Origin: Streptomyces cinnamoneus
GTDB lineage: Bacteria > Actinomycetota > Actinomycetes > Streptomycetales > Streptomycetaceae
Assembly: GCF_014650495.1 (NCBI RefSeq)
Contig: NZ_BMVB01000005.1
Location: 248,001-312,000, forward strand
Length of the DNA stretch: 64,000 bases
Reading direction: 5' to 3'
This document shows positions 1 to 8,396 of the stretch, one piece after another. Made by a program: the position numbers and the translations under genes. Each line of letters opens with the position of its first letter. Positions within the stretch are counted from its first letter, which is position 1. Under the pieces are notes generated by a model, which made no database searches, had not been told where the DNA came from, and saw only the letters and a program-made list of their open reading frames with translations.

Positions 1-1212
1 AACGAGCTCACGCCCGGCGGCCGGTGGCGCCGCCCGGCGGGCGCGCGCCAGGCGCTGCTGGCCGAGCGGGCACGCCGGTGGAGCGCGGCGGAGACCGGCG
101 CCTTCCGCCGCCAGCTCGCCGACGCCGACCGGCGTGCGCACGATGCGCGGCTGCCCGACGACTGGTCGCTGGCCGTGCGGCGCGACGCCGAGCGCGCCGC
201 CGCGCTGGCCGAGCCGCTGCGGCGCACCGCGCAGGCCCGGCGCCAGGCGCCCGGCACGGACTACCACCGGCTCTCCGCCGAGGAGCACCGCTTCATCTTC
301 GACGAACTGATCGCCCCGTCCCTGCTGGCGGGCATCACGCCGCAGAAGCGACCGGTCGCGGTGTACGTGCTGGGCCAGCCGGGCTCCGGCAAGACCAGCA
401 TGACGCCGATGCTGCGCCGCGCGCTGCGCGGCCGGCCGACCCGGATCAGCGGCGACGACTTCAAGGTCCAGCACCCGGACTACCTGACGTTGCTCGAGGA
501 AGAGCCCCGTACGGCCAGCGTCCGGATCCGGGCCGACTACCGGGCCTGGCAGGCGATGGCCGAGGCGTATGTACGCGAGCGGCGCGGTGACGTCGTCATC
601 GAGATCGCCCCCGGCAGCACGGCCTCGTTCGTCGAGGAGGCGATGCTCTACCGGCGGGCGGGCTACCGGGTGGAGCTGGTGGTGCTGGCCGTGCGGGCGG
701 CGGACTCCCGGCAGGGCACCGCGGCCCGCTACGCCGAGGTGAGCCGGCGCGGCGGGCCTGCCCGGTTCACCACCGCCGATGGGCATGACCGCCACTTCGC
801 GGCGCTCGCCGGTGCGGTGGAGGCTGCCGAGCAGATGCCGGTGGCCGACTCGGTGATGGTGTGGAGGCGCGACGGAACTGTCGTCTACCGCAACGAACGC
901 ACCCAGAGCGGTTCCTGGGCGCGGCCTGCGGGAGCGGTACAGGCTCTGCTCGCCGAGCAGACCCGCCCCTACACGACCCAGGAGGCGGCACGGTTCTGGG
1001 CGGTTCATCGCCGCCTGCGCGCCGCGCTGCCGCACTACCGCCATGACGTGGAGGACATCGCCCGCCTGGCACGGCCGCTGATGCCCGAGCCACTGCAGCC
1101 GCGACGGCTTCCCGGCCCCGCCGCCGTAGCCGCTCTCCCACTGCCCCGGGACAAAGCCGACCCGTACAGCTACGCCCCCGGCGACCCCAACTCCTCCAGA
1201 CGGGCAGCGTAA
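1..1212 (+). CDS. Zeta-toxin-like P-loop kinase (5' end outside window)
   Basis: Probable zeta toxin / UDP-N-acetylglucosamine kinase-like protein. The reading frame is open from base 1, with no stop before 1212, so the true start is probably upstream; the first internal candidate start is at 175. A Walker A motif GQPGSGKT lies at about 373-396, followed by the ISGDDFKVQHPDY stretch typical of zeta kinases (Asp at the phosphate acceptor site) and an EIAPGS segment. Zeta toxins phosphorylate UDP-GlcNAc and block wall synthesis; in actinomycetes many members are orphan kinases with no epsilon antitoxin. No obvious epsilon partner is visible, although a small convergent ORF overlaps the 3' end. 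The family assignment is good; a toxin role is inferred. Confidence 0.8.
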   Translation, partial: NELTPGGRWRRPAGARQALLAERARRWSAAETGAFRRQLADADRRAHDARLPDDWSLAVRRDAERAAALAEPLRRTAQARRQAPGTDYHRLSAEEHRFIFDELIAPSLLAGITPQKRPVAVYVLGQPGSGKTSMTPMLRRALRGRPTRISGDDFKVQHPDYLTLLEEEPRTASVRIRADYRAWQAMAEAYVRERRGDVVIEIAPGSTASFVEEAMLYRRAGYRVELVVLAVRAADSRQGTAARYAEVSRRGGPARFTTADGHDRHFAALAGAVEAAEQMPVADSVMVWRRDGTVVYRNERTQSGSWARPAGAVQALLAEQTRPYTTQEAARFWAVHRRLRAALPHYRHDVEDIARLARPLMPEPLQPRRLPGPAAVAALPLPRDKADPYSYAPGDPNSSRRAA

Positions 1213-1520
1213 CGGGCGTTGAGCTGGGCCATCTCCTCGCCGCCGGCCTCCTCCAGGCGCGCCTGGTCCTGCATGCACTCCCGGTGCTCGGCGATCAGCT
1301 GCTCCATCCTGGCCGTGTCGGGGGCAGGCGAGCGGCGCTCGGCCAGGATTTCCCGGCTGTACCAGGCGATCACCCGCCCCACCGTCTCAAAGGCGACTCC
1401 ATAGCTGACCGTGCTGGTCGGCTCGGAGGAGTTCGGGGTGGGGGATGCCGGATCGTGCACGGGAGCCAACCTTCGGGGACGAAAAGGATCATTGTCGGCC
1501 GTGGGCGATTTCCCGTCCAC
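1170..1520 (-). CDS. Small charged hypothetical protein
   Basis: A 116-aa ORF whose C-terminal half is acidic and helical (MEQLIAEHRECMQDQARLEE and following), possibly a coiled coil. It overlaps the last 43 bases of the zeta-like gene convergently. The N-terminal 40 residues are Pro/Ser/Thr-rich and low complexity, so the true start may be internal. No family is recognised. Its position next to a zeta-type kinase makes an antitoxin or accessory role thinkable, but the sequence gives no direct support. Confidence 0.45.
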   Translation of the reverse strand: MDGKSPTADNDPFRPRRLAPVHDPASPTPNSSEPTSTVSYGVAFETVGRVIAWYSREILAERRSPAPDTARMEQLIAEHRECMQDQARLEEAGGEEMAQLNARYAARLEELGSPGA

Positions 1521-1615
1521 TACCGGCGACTATCGGGCCGCACCCCCACCAGAGTGCCGCCACGGCACGCCGCGCGTCATAGGTTGGGAGCGAGACGATC
1601 CCCATTGGGGGGACC

Positions 1616-2307
1616 ATGGCCGACCTGCGTGCGCTGTTCAGCTCCAACAACCCGGCGTTCGACGCCGTGGAGGCGTTCACCGACCGGCAGCACCAGTGGG
1701 CCCTGGTGGCCGCCGCGCTGGAGGAGCACCTGCGGCGCACCACCGGCCCCGCCTTCGACGTGGAAGACCTCGAAGCAACCCCGCACGAATGTGATCGTCT
1801 TTCATGGCGTGGGCGGCGTCGGCAAGACCACCCTGCTCCGCAAGGTCGAAGCCGCGCTGAGTGCCGCCGAGCACCGCCCCGACCAGTGGGGCGCAGCACC
1901 CGCCTGGGCGCAGCGGCTGCTGCCCATCCGGATCGACCTGGCCCGCTCCGCCTCGACCGGCTCGGATTTCGAGCGGGTCGTCCTGACGATCCGTCTCGCG
2001 CTCGCCGGGGCCCTGGGCCGGCCGCTGCCCTCCTTCGACGTGGCGCTGCGCCACTACTGGGAGCAGGTCCACCCCGGTGAGCAGCTGGACGAGTACATCC
2101 GGCGAACTGGGCTGGCCGGCCGCTTCGCCGAGACGCTGCCGCAGCAGCTGCGGGCCGGGGTCGGCGAGGTCGCCGCCGCCCTGGAGCTGCCCGGCCTGGT
2201 CGGGTCCGCGGCCGGGCAGCTCACCTCTGCGCTGGTGTCGGCTCTGCGTGAGCGACAGCAGCGTGCCCAAGCCCTGGCGGGTGCCATGCGGACCGCGGCC
2301 CTGCTAG
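1616..2307 (+). pseudogene. STAND/NB-ARC-type NTPase, frameshifted and truncated by an IS
   Basis: The ATG at 1616 follows a GGGGGG ribosome binding site and opens a frame reading MADLRALFSSNNPAFDAVEA. At about 1778-1790 the homologous frame switches and continues with FHGVGGVGKTTLLRKV, a clear P-loop (Walker A) of the kind found in STAND ATPases with TPR C-termini. The second frame runs to 2304-2307, where the coding sequence is cut by the CTAG target of an IS5-type element. The remaining NTPase, winged-helix and repeat domains are missing, and no continuation is recognisable right of the IS at 3981. The gene is therefore dead twice over. STAND proteins often act as signalling or defence switches, but nothing functional remains. 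Confidence 0.7.
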
Positions 2308-2321
2308 GACCTGTCTGACAA
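2304..2321. repeat. Left terminal inverted repeat plus CTAG of IS5-type element
   Basis: CTAGGACCTGTCTGACAA matches the reverse complement of 3963-3980 at 16 of 18 positions. The outer CTAG is probably the target duplication. Confidence 0.8.
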
Positions 2322-2402
2322 TTCTTGTCGAATCAGCGAGCGCCCGTTGAGTAGGCGGTCCGGAGGTACGCCGACCACCTCGCACCTTTTGCCGGGCAGA
2401 AC

Positions 2403-3032
2403 CTATGGGCGGCGGGCCAGCAGGTGTGCGTCGAGAAAGCCCCGTTCGGAGGCCGGGTCGTGGAGCAGCCGAGCGAAAGGAACGAGCCCGGCATCGGCCA
2501 GCAGTTTGGCGAGGTGGTCCGCCGGCCAGCTGTAGGCAGGTGCGACCTTGTGGTCGAACTTGACCGGCTCCGGTCCGTCGGTCCCGAAGAAGGAGACCAG
2601 GAGCACGCCACCCGGCGCCAGGACGCGGACCTGCTCGGCGAGCAGCTCTGGCAGTTCGCCCGGTGGGGTGTGGATCATTGAGTAGTGGGCCAGTACGCCG
2701 CCGAGCACGGCGTCCTCGATCGGCAAGGACTCCATCCGCGCCTCCTGGAAGCGCAGCGCCGGGTTGGCCCGTCGAGCGTGGTCGACCATGCCGTGGGACA
2801 GGTCAAGTCCGAAGGCGTCCAAGCCCAATTCGTGCAGCATGGCCGTCAGATGTCCGGGCCCGCATCCAACGTCCGCTGCCCGCAGGTTGCCCGTCGCGCG
2901 CACCAGTTCGGCGAAAGTGCTGATCATGGCCCGGGCGAACGGCTGCGTCTCCAGCCGGTCTGCGAACAGCGATGCGTACAGCTCAACGACTCCGTCGTAG
3001 GCCGCCCTGGTCTCGTCCTGATGATTCGCCAC
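2403..3032 (-). CDS. Class I SAM-dependent methyltransferase, IS passenger
   Basis: A 209-aa protein with a class I methyltransferase fold: motif I ADVGCGPGHLTAML, an acidic motif II region (AFGLDLSHGMVDHA), and post-motif PGGVLLVSFF. The GTG at 3032 begins VANHQDETRAAYD, a typical methyltransferase N-terminus; longer versions of the frame run into the transposase region and are not credible. The substrate is unknown; relatives are generic small-molecule methyltransferases. It lies between the left IS end and the transposase gene and is transcribed away from it, so it appears to be carried by the element. The reading frame is intact, suggesting it may still be functional. Confidence 0.75.
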   Translation of the reverse strand: MANHQDETRAAYDGVVELYASLFADRLETQPFARAMISTFAELVRATGNLRAADVGCGPGHLTAMLHELGLDAFGLDLSHGMVDHARRANPALRFQEARMESLPIEDAVLGGVLAHYSMIHTPPGELPELLAEQVRVLAPGGVLLVSFFGTDGPEPVKFDHKVAPAYSWPADHLAKLLADAGLVPFARLLHDPASERGFLDAHLLARRP

Positions 3033-3086
3033 AGGGAGGACCTTATAGCCGGTCCGATAATCAATCTTGTGGCAGGTCGAGGCGAG

Positions 3087-3958
3087 GTGACAGACGCGGC
3101 GTGGGAGCGGATAGAGCCCCTGCTGCCGCAGGCGGACGGACGTGGCCGTCCATGGCGTGATCACCGGCAGGTGGTCAATGGTGTGTTGTGGCGGCTGCGG
3201 ACTGGGGCTCCTTGGCGCGACCTGCCCCAGCGGTACGGGCCGTGGCAGACCGTTTACGAGCGGTTCGCCCGCTGGGAGGCGGACGGCACCTGGGCAAGAC
3301 TGTTGGAGCATGTCCAGGTCCGCGACGACGCGATGGGCCGGGTGGAATGGACAGTCGCCGTCGACTCCACGATCAACCGGGCCCATCAGCACGCCGCCGA
3401 CGCACGCAAAAGGGGGCAGCAGGCCGGGACAATCTGGAAGATCCGGGCCGCTCACAGGCACGCCAGGCCCTTGGTCGCTCCCGAGGCGGGCTGACCACCA
3501 AGGTCCACCTCGCCGTCGACGGCCGGGGCCTGCCATTGTCGATCGTGCTCACGCCCGGCAATGTCAACGACGCCACCGCGTTCACCCAGGTCCTTGACGA
3601 GATCTGCATCCCACGCATCGTCACGGGCCGCCCGCGCACGACGCCGACGCGGGTGCTGGGCGACAAGGCCTATTCCAGCCGGGCGATCCGCCACCTGCTG
3701 CGGCGTCGGGGCATCACTGCCACGATTCCCGAACGCCGCGACCAGATCGCCAACCGCCGTCGACGCGGCAACCTCGGCGGCCGCCCACCCGTCTTCGATA
3801 AAGACGTCTACCGCGACCGCAACGTGGTCGAGCGATGCTTCTCCCGTCTCAAGCAGTTCCGTGCGATCGCCACCAGGTTCGACAAGCTCGCCACTCGCTA
3901 CCGCGCCGGAGTCGTCCTGGTCTCGCTGATCCTCTGGCTTCGTGAATCGACCAGGTGA
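3087..3958 (+). CDS. IS5-family DDE transposase, two frames joined by -1 frameshift
   Basis: The first frame starts at GTG 3087 (VTDAAWERIEPLLPQADGRG) and stops at 3494. The second frame (open from 3188) carries the remainder and ends at 3958. Catalytic residues: first Asp in VAVDSTINRAHQH (frame one), second Asp in LGDKAYSSRAIR, and Glu in RNVVERCFSRLKQFRAI (frame two). A slippery AAAAGGGGG run at 3408-3416 sits exactly where the frames must join, as in IS427-group elements that make transposase by programmed -1 frameshifting. N- and C-terminal parts are complete, so the element could be active. Confidence 0.85.
3408..3416 (+). other. Probable programmed -1 ribosomal frameshift site
   Basis: AAAAGGGGG at the junction of the two transposase frames. 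Heptamers of the A-AAA-GGG kind are classic -1 slippery sites in IS transposases; alternatively this is a simple inactivating indel. Confidence 0.6.
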
Positions 3959-3962
3959 TCAT

Positions 3963-3980
3963 TTGTCAGACACGCCCTAG
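3963..3980. repeat. Right terminal inverted repeat plus CTAG of IS5-type element
   Basis: TTGTCAGACACGCCCTAG, the inverted partner of 2304-2321. Confidence 0.8.
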
Positions 3981-4216
3981 TCCACCACCGGGGTCGGTCG
4001 GCACCATGTACGTCGAGGACGCCGGCCCAATGATCACCGAGACCGGCGTGCAATTCCACCGCTTCCATGCGCAGACTCTCGCGGAAGTCCCCGCTCAGCG
4101 ACCAGACCACCACCCTGTGGATGCCTCATGGTTCGGAAGTACCGCGGCCCTCACCACCCGTCAGCTCTCGACGACATTACGGCCACAAAGTCAGTGACTC
4201 CGATAGAGCCGAATAT
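3981..4216. other. IS flank without a recognisable gene
   Basis: About 236 bp between the IS right end and the terminator of the next genes. Short open frames exist on both strands, but none matches a known family and none continues the NTPase reading frame cut at 2307. Probably a degenerate remnant. Confidence 0.5.
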
Positions 4217-4251
4217 GGATGGCCCCCAGTGCTGAGCACTCGGGGCCATCC
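4217..4251 (-). terminator. Rho-independent-type hairpin
   Basis: GGATGGCCCCCAGTGCT and AGCACTCGGGGCCATCC pair over 17 bp with one mismatch and a one-base loop. It lies 11 bp past the stop of the minus-strand gene at 4262, in the place of a transcription terminator. There is no T tract, as is usual in Streptomyces. Confidence 0.75.
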
Positions 4252-4261
4252 GCGTGTGGGT

Positions 4262-4669
4262 TCACTTCGCAGAGGGCTTCAGGTCCCGGCCGGTAGAGGC
4301 GTCGATCAGCCTGCGTCCGTTCAATGGCGACTGAAGGGTGACGCTGACCTGGTTGATGCCGACAGTTTCGTCGTCGCAGGGGGTACGAAGCGCCTCACCG
4401 AGCTTCAGTGTCAGGGTGACTGTGGTGGAGGACTCCTGGGCTTGCAGTTGCGGTCGTGCCCCGTCGCAATGAGGTCTCCACGACGTCGCCACGGACAGCG
4501 TGCGGCCTTCACCGCTGAGCTGCACGTCGCTGATCAGGCTGGTGTGGCGCTGGTGGTGGCGGCGGTCGTTCCACTGCCACCACGCGGTCGCAGCAATGGC
4601 AACAACAACCGCCACGGCACCGATGATCCACAGGGCGCGTACGACGGTCCTGCGTTGCCTGGAGTCCAT
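4262..4669 (-). CDS. Small single-pass membrane protein, hypothetical
   Basis: About 135 aa. After a basic N-terminus (MDSRQRRTVVR) comes one transmembrane helix (about residues 12-32, IIGAVAVVVAIAATAWW), then a soluble outer domain with two Cys (in WRPHCDG and LRTPCDDE) and beta-rich sequence. ATG at 4669 is preferred over 4675 because GAAGAG lies at normal ribosome-binding distance. It starts 17 bp after the secreted protease gene and ends before a hairpin, so the two probably form an operon. No family is recognised; a membrane-anchored partner of the protease is conceivable. Confidence 0.65.
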   Translation of the reverse strand: MDSRQRRTVVRALWIIGAVAVVVAIAATAWWQWNDRRHHQRHTSLISDVQLSGEGRTLSVATSWRPHCDGARPQLQAQESSTTVTLTLKLGEALRTPCDDETVGINQVSVTLQSPLNGRRLIDASTGRDLKPSAK

Positions 4670-4686
4670 GGTCATCTCTTCGGCTG

Positions 4687-6162
4687 CTATCCGGTAACGA
4701 TCGTCCACTTCATGGTGTGCAGTGTCTGGTAGATCGGCACGTAGTAGACGGTCTTGAAGCACCACGGCTTGCGGTTGTGACCGTCGAGCACGGTGTCCTC
4801 GTTCAGCGACGAGGGGCATGTGGTGGTGTCGTTGGAGGCGGTGATAGTACCGCGTGCCTCGTCGGCCGAGTAGTTGTTGACACCGGCGAAGACCGGCCCG
4901 CCGCTGTCGCCGTTGACTCCCGCCACCTGGTCCGGGGTGTACTTCGTCACAACGGCGCGGTCGGTGATGGGACGCCAGCGCCCATCCGAGCCGGCCACGC
5001 CGATGTCGGTGTCGGTAATCTGGATGTTGCAGTGGACGCCGCCGTTGGCGCCGTTGCTGCACACGTAGTCGCCGACGTTGTTGTTGCCGTAGCCGGTCAC
5101 GGGTTTGGCGTATCCGTCCGTCCTGTACGCCTCCCCGTCGTACAGGAATCCGCGGGCCTCGGCGTGCAGGGCGATGCCGACAGTGTCGACGCTGGCGTTG
5201 CTCTGGAGCCGGTCGCTGACGCCGACGTCCTCGGCGCCTTCCCAGGTACGCCAGTAGCCCTCTGCGCCGTCACAGTGCTTCGCCGCCGTGAGCATGAACT
5301 TGCCCTTGCTGTCCTTGACCGCGAACCCACTGGAGCAGATACCGCCCGTCGGGTTCCGCAGCGCCGAGCCTCCGTACCAGGGGGCCGTGTCGTGCTTCCG
5401 CGTTGGGTTCCCGGCCAGGGGCTTGGACTGCTGAAGCGAGAAGCGTGGCGCCGCAGCGGCCGGCGCCGCCGTGTTCACCGGCTCGTGCGACGTGGTGGTG
5501 GCAACCCCCGTCAGCCGCTCCGTGAGCGCCTTGATCTCCTTCGACTTCTCCGCCCGCACAGCCGGTGCCACCGAGAGCGGGGATCCCATCTTCCCGCCAG
5601 CCTGCTCCTCGTCGTAGGTGATCTTCAGGGAGTTGCCGTCGTTGGCTCCGCCCATGCTGGTGATGCGAATGGGCTCGTTGGTGGAAGGCACCCGCAGAGA
5701 AACCGGCTTGCCGTCATTGATCAGTTTGCTGCCAGCCTGCCTGAGCTCGGCCCTGGAGTAGCGGGCGGCAACGACATCGACTCTCACTCCGTCCGGCAGG
5801 CGCTCGAGGATGCGCTGCACTCGCTGCGGCGGCGCGCCCTTCCAGTGCAAGCGCAGACGGTTGCCATCCGGATCGACTGCGAGGCCCGCGAACCCGGGTA
5901 TCTGGGTCCGGTCGCTCTCAGGGCGGCCTTCGGTGATGTCGGACGCAATCTTGTCGAGCACGTCCTGCCGCTTCAGGACCTCGATCATGCGCGGGTCCGT
6001 GACCTGGTTTGCCACCGTCGTCTTCGGCTTCTCATTCAACGGTGCGGCCGCCGCCGAGGCCGTGTTCAGTAGCGCCGGGGAGGCGACTGCCACCGGCCCG
6101 ATAACAAAGGTGACCACCTGGGCCCAGGACCGCATACCTCTTCGCGCCGCGGTGCGTCTCAA
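4687..6162 (-). CDS. Secreted trypsin-like serine protease
   Basis: A 491-aa S1-family (chymotrypsin fold) protein. The N-terminus has two arginine-rich stretches and a hydrophobic core ending in an Ala-rich cleavage region (ASAAAAPLNE), a Sec or possibly Tat signal peptide. Residues about 45-240 form a long pro-region; the protease domain follows at about 265-491. The catalytic triad is visible as His296 (LTAAKHCDG), Asp326 (ASVDTVGIAL) and Ser420 (NGDSGGPVF). Several Cys residues probably form disulfides. The architecture resembles Streptomyces S1 endopeptidases with propeptides, but the domain is larger than streptogrisin and without its usual flanks. Forms a likely operon with the following small membrane protein. 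Confidence 0.85.
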   Translation of the reverse strand: MRRTAARRGMRSWAQVVTFVIGPVAVASPALLNTASAAAAPLNEKPKTTVANQVTDPRMIEVLKRQDVLDKIASDITEGRPESDRTQIPGFAGLAVDPDGNRLRLHWKGAPPQRVQRILERLPDGVRVDVVAARYSRAELRQAGSKLINDGKPVSLRVPSTNEPIRITSMGGANDGNSLKITYDEEQAGGKMGSPLSVAPAVRAEKSKEIKALTERLTGVATTTSHEPVNTAAPAAAAPRFSLQQSKPLAGNPTRKHDTAPWYGGSALRNPTGGICSSGFAVKDSKGKFMLTAAKHCDGAEGYWRTWEGAEDVGVSDRLQSNASVDTVGIALHAEARGFLYDGEAYRTDGYAKPVTGYGNNNVGDYVCSNGANGGVHCNIQITDTDIGVAGSDGRWRPITDRAVVTKYTPDQVAGVNGDSGGPVFAGVNNYSADEARGTITASNDTTTCPSSLNEDTVLDGHNRKPWCFKTVYYVPIYQTLHTMKWTIVTG

Positions 6163-6864
6163 GGATTCCCCCTCACTCGTATTACGGGTGAACCCGGGAA
6201 TCCTGGTGGCATTGGGGCGGATGTGGAACAGGTAAACCGGCCACTTCGAGGGACTTATCGCAAATACGCATCTACATCCCCGACTGGCTCAGAAAAAGCA
6301 CCCGGCGGCGCGAGGGGTCCGCGTCCTCGGCCATGACGGAGCCCACCACGTTGAATTCGCTCCCGACATCCAGGACGCCTTCGCGGCTGGCCGGCACCGT
6401 GAGGCCGCTGTCGGGAGAGACACAGCGGGCGAGCGTCGGAGAAGCGATGCTGCATACCTCGTTGGTCAGAAGGGGCCCGGCCTTCCTGCGGATGCCGGGC
6501 CGGTAGGCGGCGTTGCAGCAGGTGATGCCCTAGTTACGGGCTCATCGCAGCGCAAGCCCTTCCATCGCCTTGCACCTCGCAGGCCAGCGGGATGGAGGAG
6601 CCACCGCTGCCCCTGTACCGGTTGACGACACGAATCATGAACACGAAAGACCCGGAAGGACGGAACTCTACAGGTTAGAAGAGGTTCTGGCCTTCGCTGA
6701 CCACACCGACGTCAGAACGGGCCGATGTCGAGTGCCTCAGCCAGGAGCGCGCGACCGTCGAGGATATCCTGGCACTCAGCTCGGCCGGGCTCGGGGAACC
6801 GAGGATGTCCAAAGTGCCCTCGGCGAGCTCCGCCGGCGGCACGAGGCTCGGCATCGACGTCAAT
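6163..6864. other. No intact gene; protease promoter region and debris
   Basis: About 700 bp upstream of the secreted protease. It must contain that gene's promoter, but no clear -10/-35 pair stands out. Short frames on both strands lack start signals and family resemblance. The right part (from about 6570) may be degenerate IS sequence leading into the transposase remnant. Confidence 0.5.
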
Positions 6865-7080
6865 GTCGAGCCCAGGAAGACACAGGTCAAAGGCTTCTCC
6901 GTACTCCCACGACGCTGGGTAGTGGAGCGCGGTTTCGGGTGGGTCATGATGCACCGCCGGCTCGCCCGCGACTACGAGACCAAGACCGAACACTCCGAGA
7001 GCGTGATCCGCCTCGCCGCCATCTCCAACCTCGCGAAGCGGGCAACCGGAGAATCCACCTCTACCTGGCGAGACGCATAA
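6865..7080 (+). pseudogene. IS5-type transposase, C-terminal remnant
   Basis: Only the last about 70 residues of a DDE transposase remain: VKGFSVLPRRWVVERGFGWV followed by MMHRRLARDYE, i.e. the catalytic Glu and the conserved C-terminal helices. The N-terminal two thirds, including both catalytic Asp residues, are absent. It is a different lineage from the complete element at 2308-3976. Confidence 0.75.
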
Positions 7081-7119
7081 AACGCAATCACTCACGAACT
7101 ACGTGAACCAGACGCCCTC

Positions 7120-7764
7120 TTACAGCTGGATGGTGGTGCCGGGCGCGAGGCGGTCGATCGGGGTGCCGGTCAGGCCCTTCTCGCCGAGGAGATTGACGGT
7201 GGAGTGCTGGCCGAGGTCGCTGAGCATGAGTTCGTGGATCTGGATGATGCGCTCGGGCTTGACTGTGCGGACGTAGTCGGCGGCTTCGCCGAGCTTTGTC
7301 CATGGGCCGCTGGTCGGCAGCAGGAGGGTGCGTACGGGAGCGTCGGGCGCGAAGTAGGCGTCGCCGGGGTGGTAGACGGCTCCGTCGTCGACGAGGTAGC
7401 CGACGTTGTCGGGGCACGGGATGTCGGCGTGGATCAGCGCGTGGCGGTGGCCGTGGACGGTGGCGGTGATGGAACCGACGGTGAAGGTGTCGCCCGCGGC
7501 GACGGCGTGCACGCGGCCATCGTGGCTGCCGAGGGTGGCTGCGACCGTGGCTGTGCCGTAGACCTGCAGCCCGGGCTGGACTTCGAGAGCGGCGGCGACG
7601 AGCTTTTCGTCGAAGTGGTCGAAGTGTTCGTGGGTGATCAGGACGGCGTGAGCCTGGGTGACGGCCTCTGCCGCGTCCGGGGTGAAGGTGCCGGGGTCGA
7701 TGACCAGGCGGGTGCCGTCCTTCTCGAGCGTGACGCAGGCATGGGCGTACTTGGTGAGCTTCAC
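7120..7764 (-). CDS. Metallo-beta-lactamase-fold hydrolase (UlaG-like)
   Basis: 214 aa. The HxHxDH zinc motif is present as THEHFDHFDE, with further metal-ligand candidates in GHRHALIH and HPGDAYFAP. The short single-domain form with an N-terminal KLTKYAHACVTLEKDGTRLV resembles the COG2220/UlaG-like subgroup of Zn-dependent hydrolases. Start is GTG at 7764 with AAAGGA a few bases upstream; the longer frame runs through the operator. Divergent from a MarR regulator 206 bp away, with a 38-bp palindrome next to its start, so it is probably the regulator's target. Substrate unknown. Confidence 0.85.
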   Translation of the reverse strand: MKLTKYAHACVTLEKDGTRLVIDPGTFTPDAAEAVTQAHAVLITHEHFDHFDEKLVAAALEVQPGLQVYGTATVAATLGSHDGRVHAVAAGDTFTVGSITATVHGHRHALIHADIPCPDNVGYLVDDGAVYHPGDAYFAPDAPVRTLLLPTSGPWTKLGEAADYVRTVKPERIIQIHELMLSDLGQHSTVNLLGEKGLTGTPIDRLAPGTTIQL

Positions 7765-7789
7765 AGCGGGTCCTTTCCGAGCCGACCGC

Positions 7790-7827
7790 ATATCTACAAC
7801 CAGACTGTACAGTATGGTTGTAGATAT
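7790..7827. promoter_or_regulatory. 38-bp near-perfect palindrome, probable MarR operator
   Basis: Arms ATATCTACAACCAGACTGT / ACAGTATGGTTGTAGATAT are complementary except for one pair. It lies 26 bp upstream of the hydrolase GTG, over its likely promoter, in the divergent region shared with a MarR gene. Confidence 0.8.
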
Positions 7828-7924
7828 CACGCCGCGAGCGTCGACTGCGACCTGGCTCCAGCACCCCCACCCCTCGCTACGGCGAGGGCCGGCGGGCGCT
7901 CCTGTAGAACCAGGCAAACAATGG

Positions 7925-7946
7925 AGCCAAGTTGTACAGTTTGGTT
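7925..7946. promoter_or_regulatory. Second, weaker copy of the operator
   Basis: AGCCAAGTTGTACAGTTTGGTT repeats the core of the 7790-7827 palindrome (TGTACAGT-TGGTTG half-site conserved, other half diverged). It is centred about 35 bp before the MarR start, suggesting autoregulation. Confidence 0.65.
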
Positions 7947-7970
7947 GATGGGTGTGGGTAAGCTGGCATC

Positions 7971-8396
7971 ATGGACGAGAATGAGCTGGCCGAAGAACTT
8001 CGCCTGACCATCGGACGGCTTGTACGCACCGTGCGCACTGCCGACAAGATGCCGCCCGGTGAGGCCGCCGTCCTGGGCTACCTGGACCGCGGCGGCCCGC
8101 TGACCACCGCCGAGATCGCACAACAGCGGGGAGTCAGTCACCAGTCGGCCGCCAAGACGGTCAAAGAACTCCTGGCTCAGGGCCTTGTCCATGCCGAGGC
8201 GCACCCCAGCGACGGGCGCAAGCTGTTGCTCTACCTCACGCCGACGGGAAGTGGCCGTCTGGCCGAGGAGCGCCGAAGGCGTGCGGACTGGCTCGGCATC
8301 GCGATCAACGATGTCCTCAGGTCCGATGAACGAAAGACGCTTGAGGCGGCGCTGCCTCTGCTGTCACGCCTGGCCACACACTTGAATGGCAAGTAG
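7971..8396 (+). CDS. MarR-family transcriptional regulator
   Basis: 141 aa with a winged helix: TTAEIAQQRGVSHQSAAKTV (recognition helix) and wing sequence HPSDGRKLLLYLTPTG, flanked by dimerisation helices. MarR proteins are usually ligand-responsive repressors of a divergent gene. Here the divergent partner is the metallo-hydrolase at 7120-7764, and two related palindromes lie in the intergenic region. There is no Cys cluster suggesting redox sensing, so a small ligand is more likely. Confidence 0.9.
   Translation: MDENELAEELRLTIGRLVRTVRTADKMPPGEAAVLGYLDRGGPLTTAEIAQQRGVSHQSAAKTVKELLAQGLVHAEAHPSDGRKLLLYLTPTGSGRLAEERRRRADWLGIAINDVLRSDERKTLEAALPLLSRLATHLNGK

Larger units (their letters stand above)
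2308..3976. mobile_element. IS5-family (IS427-like) element with a methyltransferase passenger
   Basis: The ends are inverted repeats sharing TGTCTGACAA: left GACCTGTCTGACAA (2308-2321), right (reverse complement) GGCGTGTCTGACAA (3963-3976). Both are flanked by CTAG (2304-2307 and 3977-3980), which fits the CTAG/TA target duplications of this family. Inside are a two-frame DDE transposase (plus) and, occupying the left 700 bp, an oppositely oriented SAM methyltransferase. Ordinary IS427-group elements are about 0.8-0.9 kb, so this element is about twice the usual length. It interrupts the STAND NTPase gene. Confidence 0.75.

Noticed and set aside
4717..6072. 451-residue plus-strand frame opposite the secreted protease
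   Set aside because: Shadow frame; the minus strand carries the signal peptide and catalytic triad.
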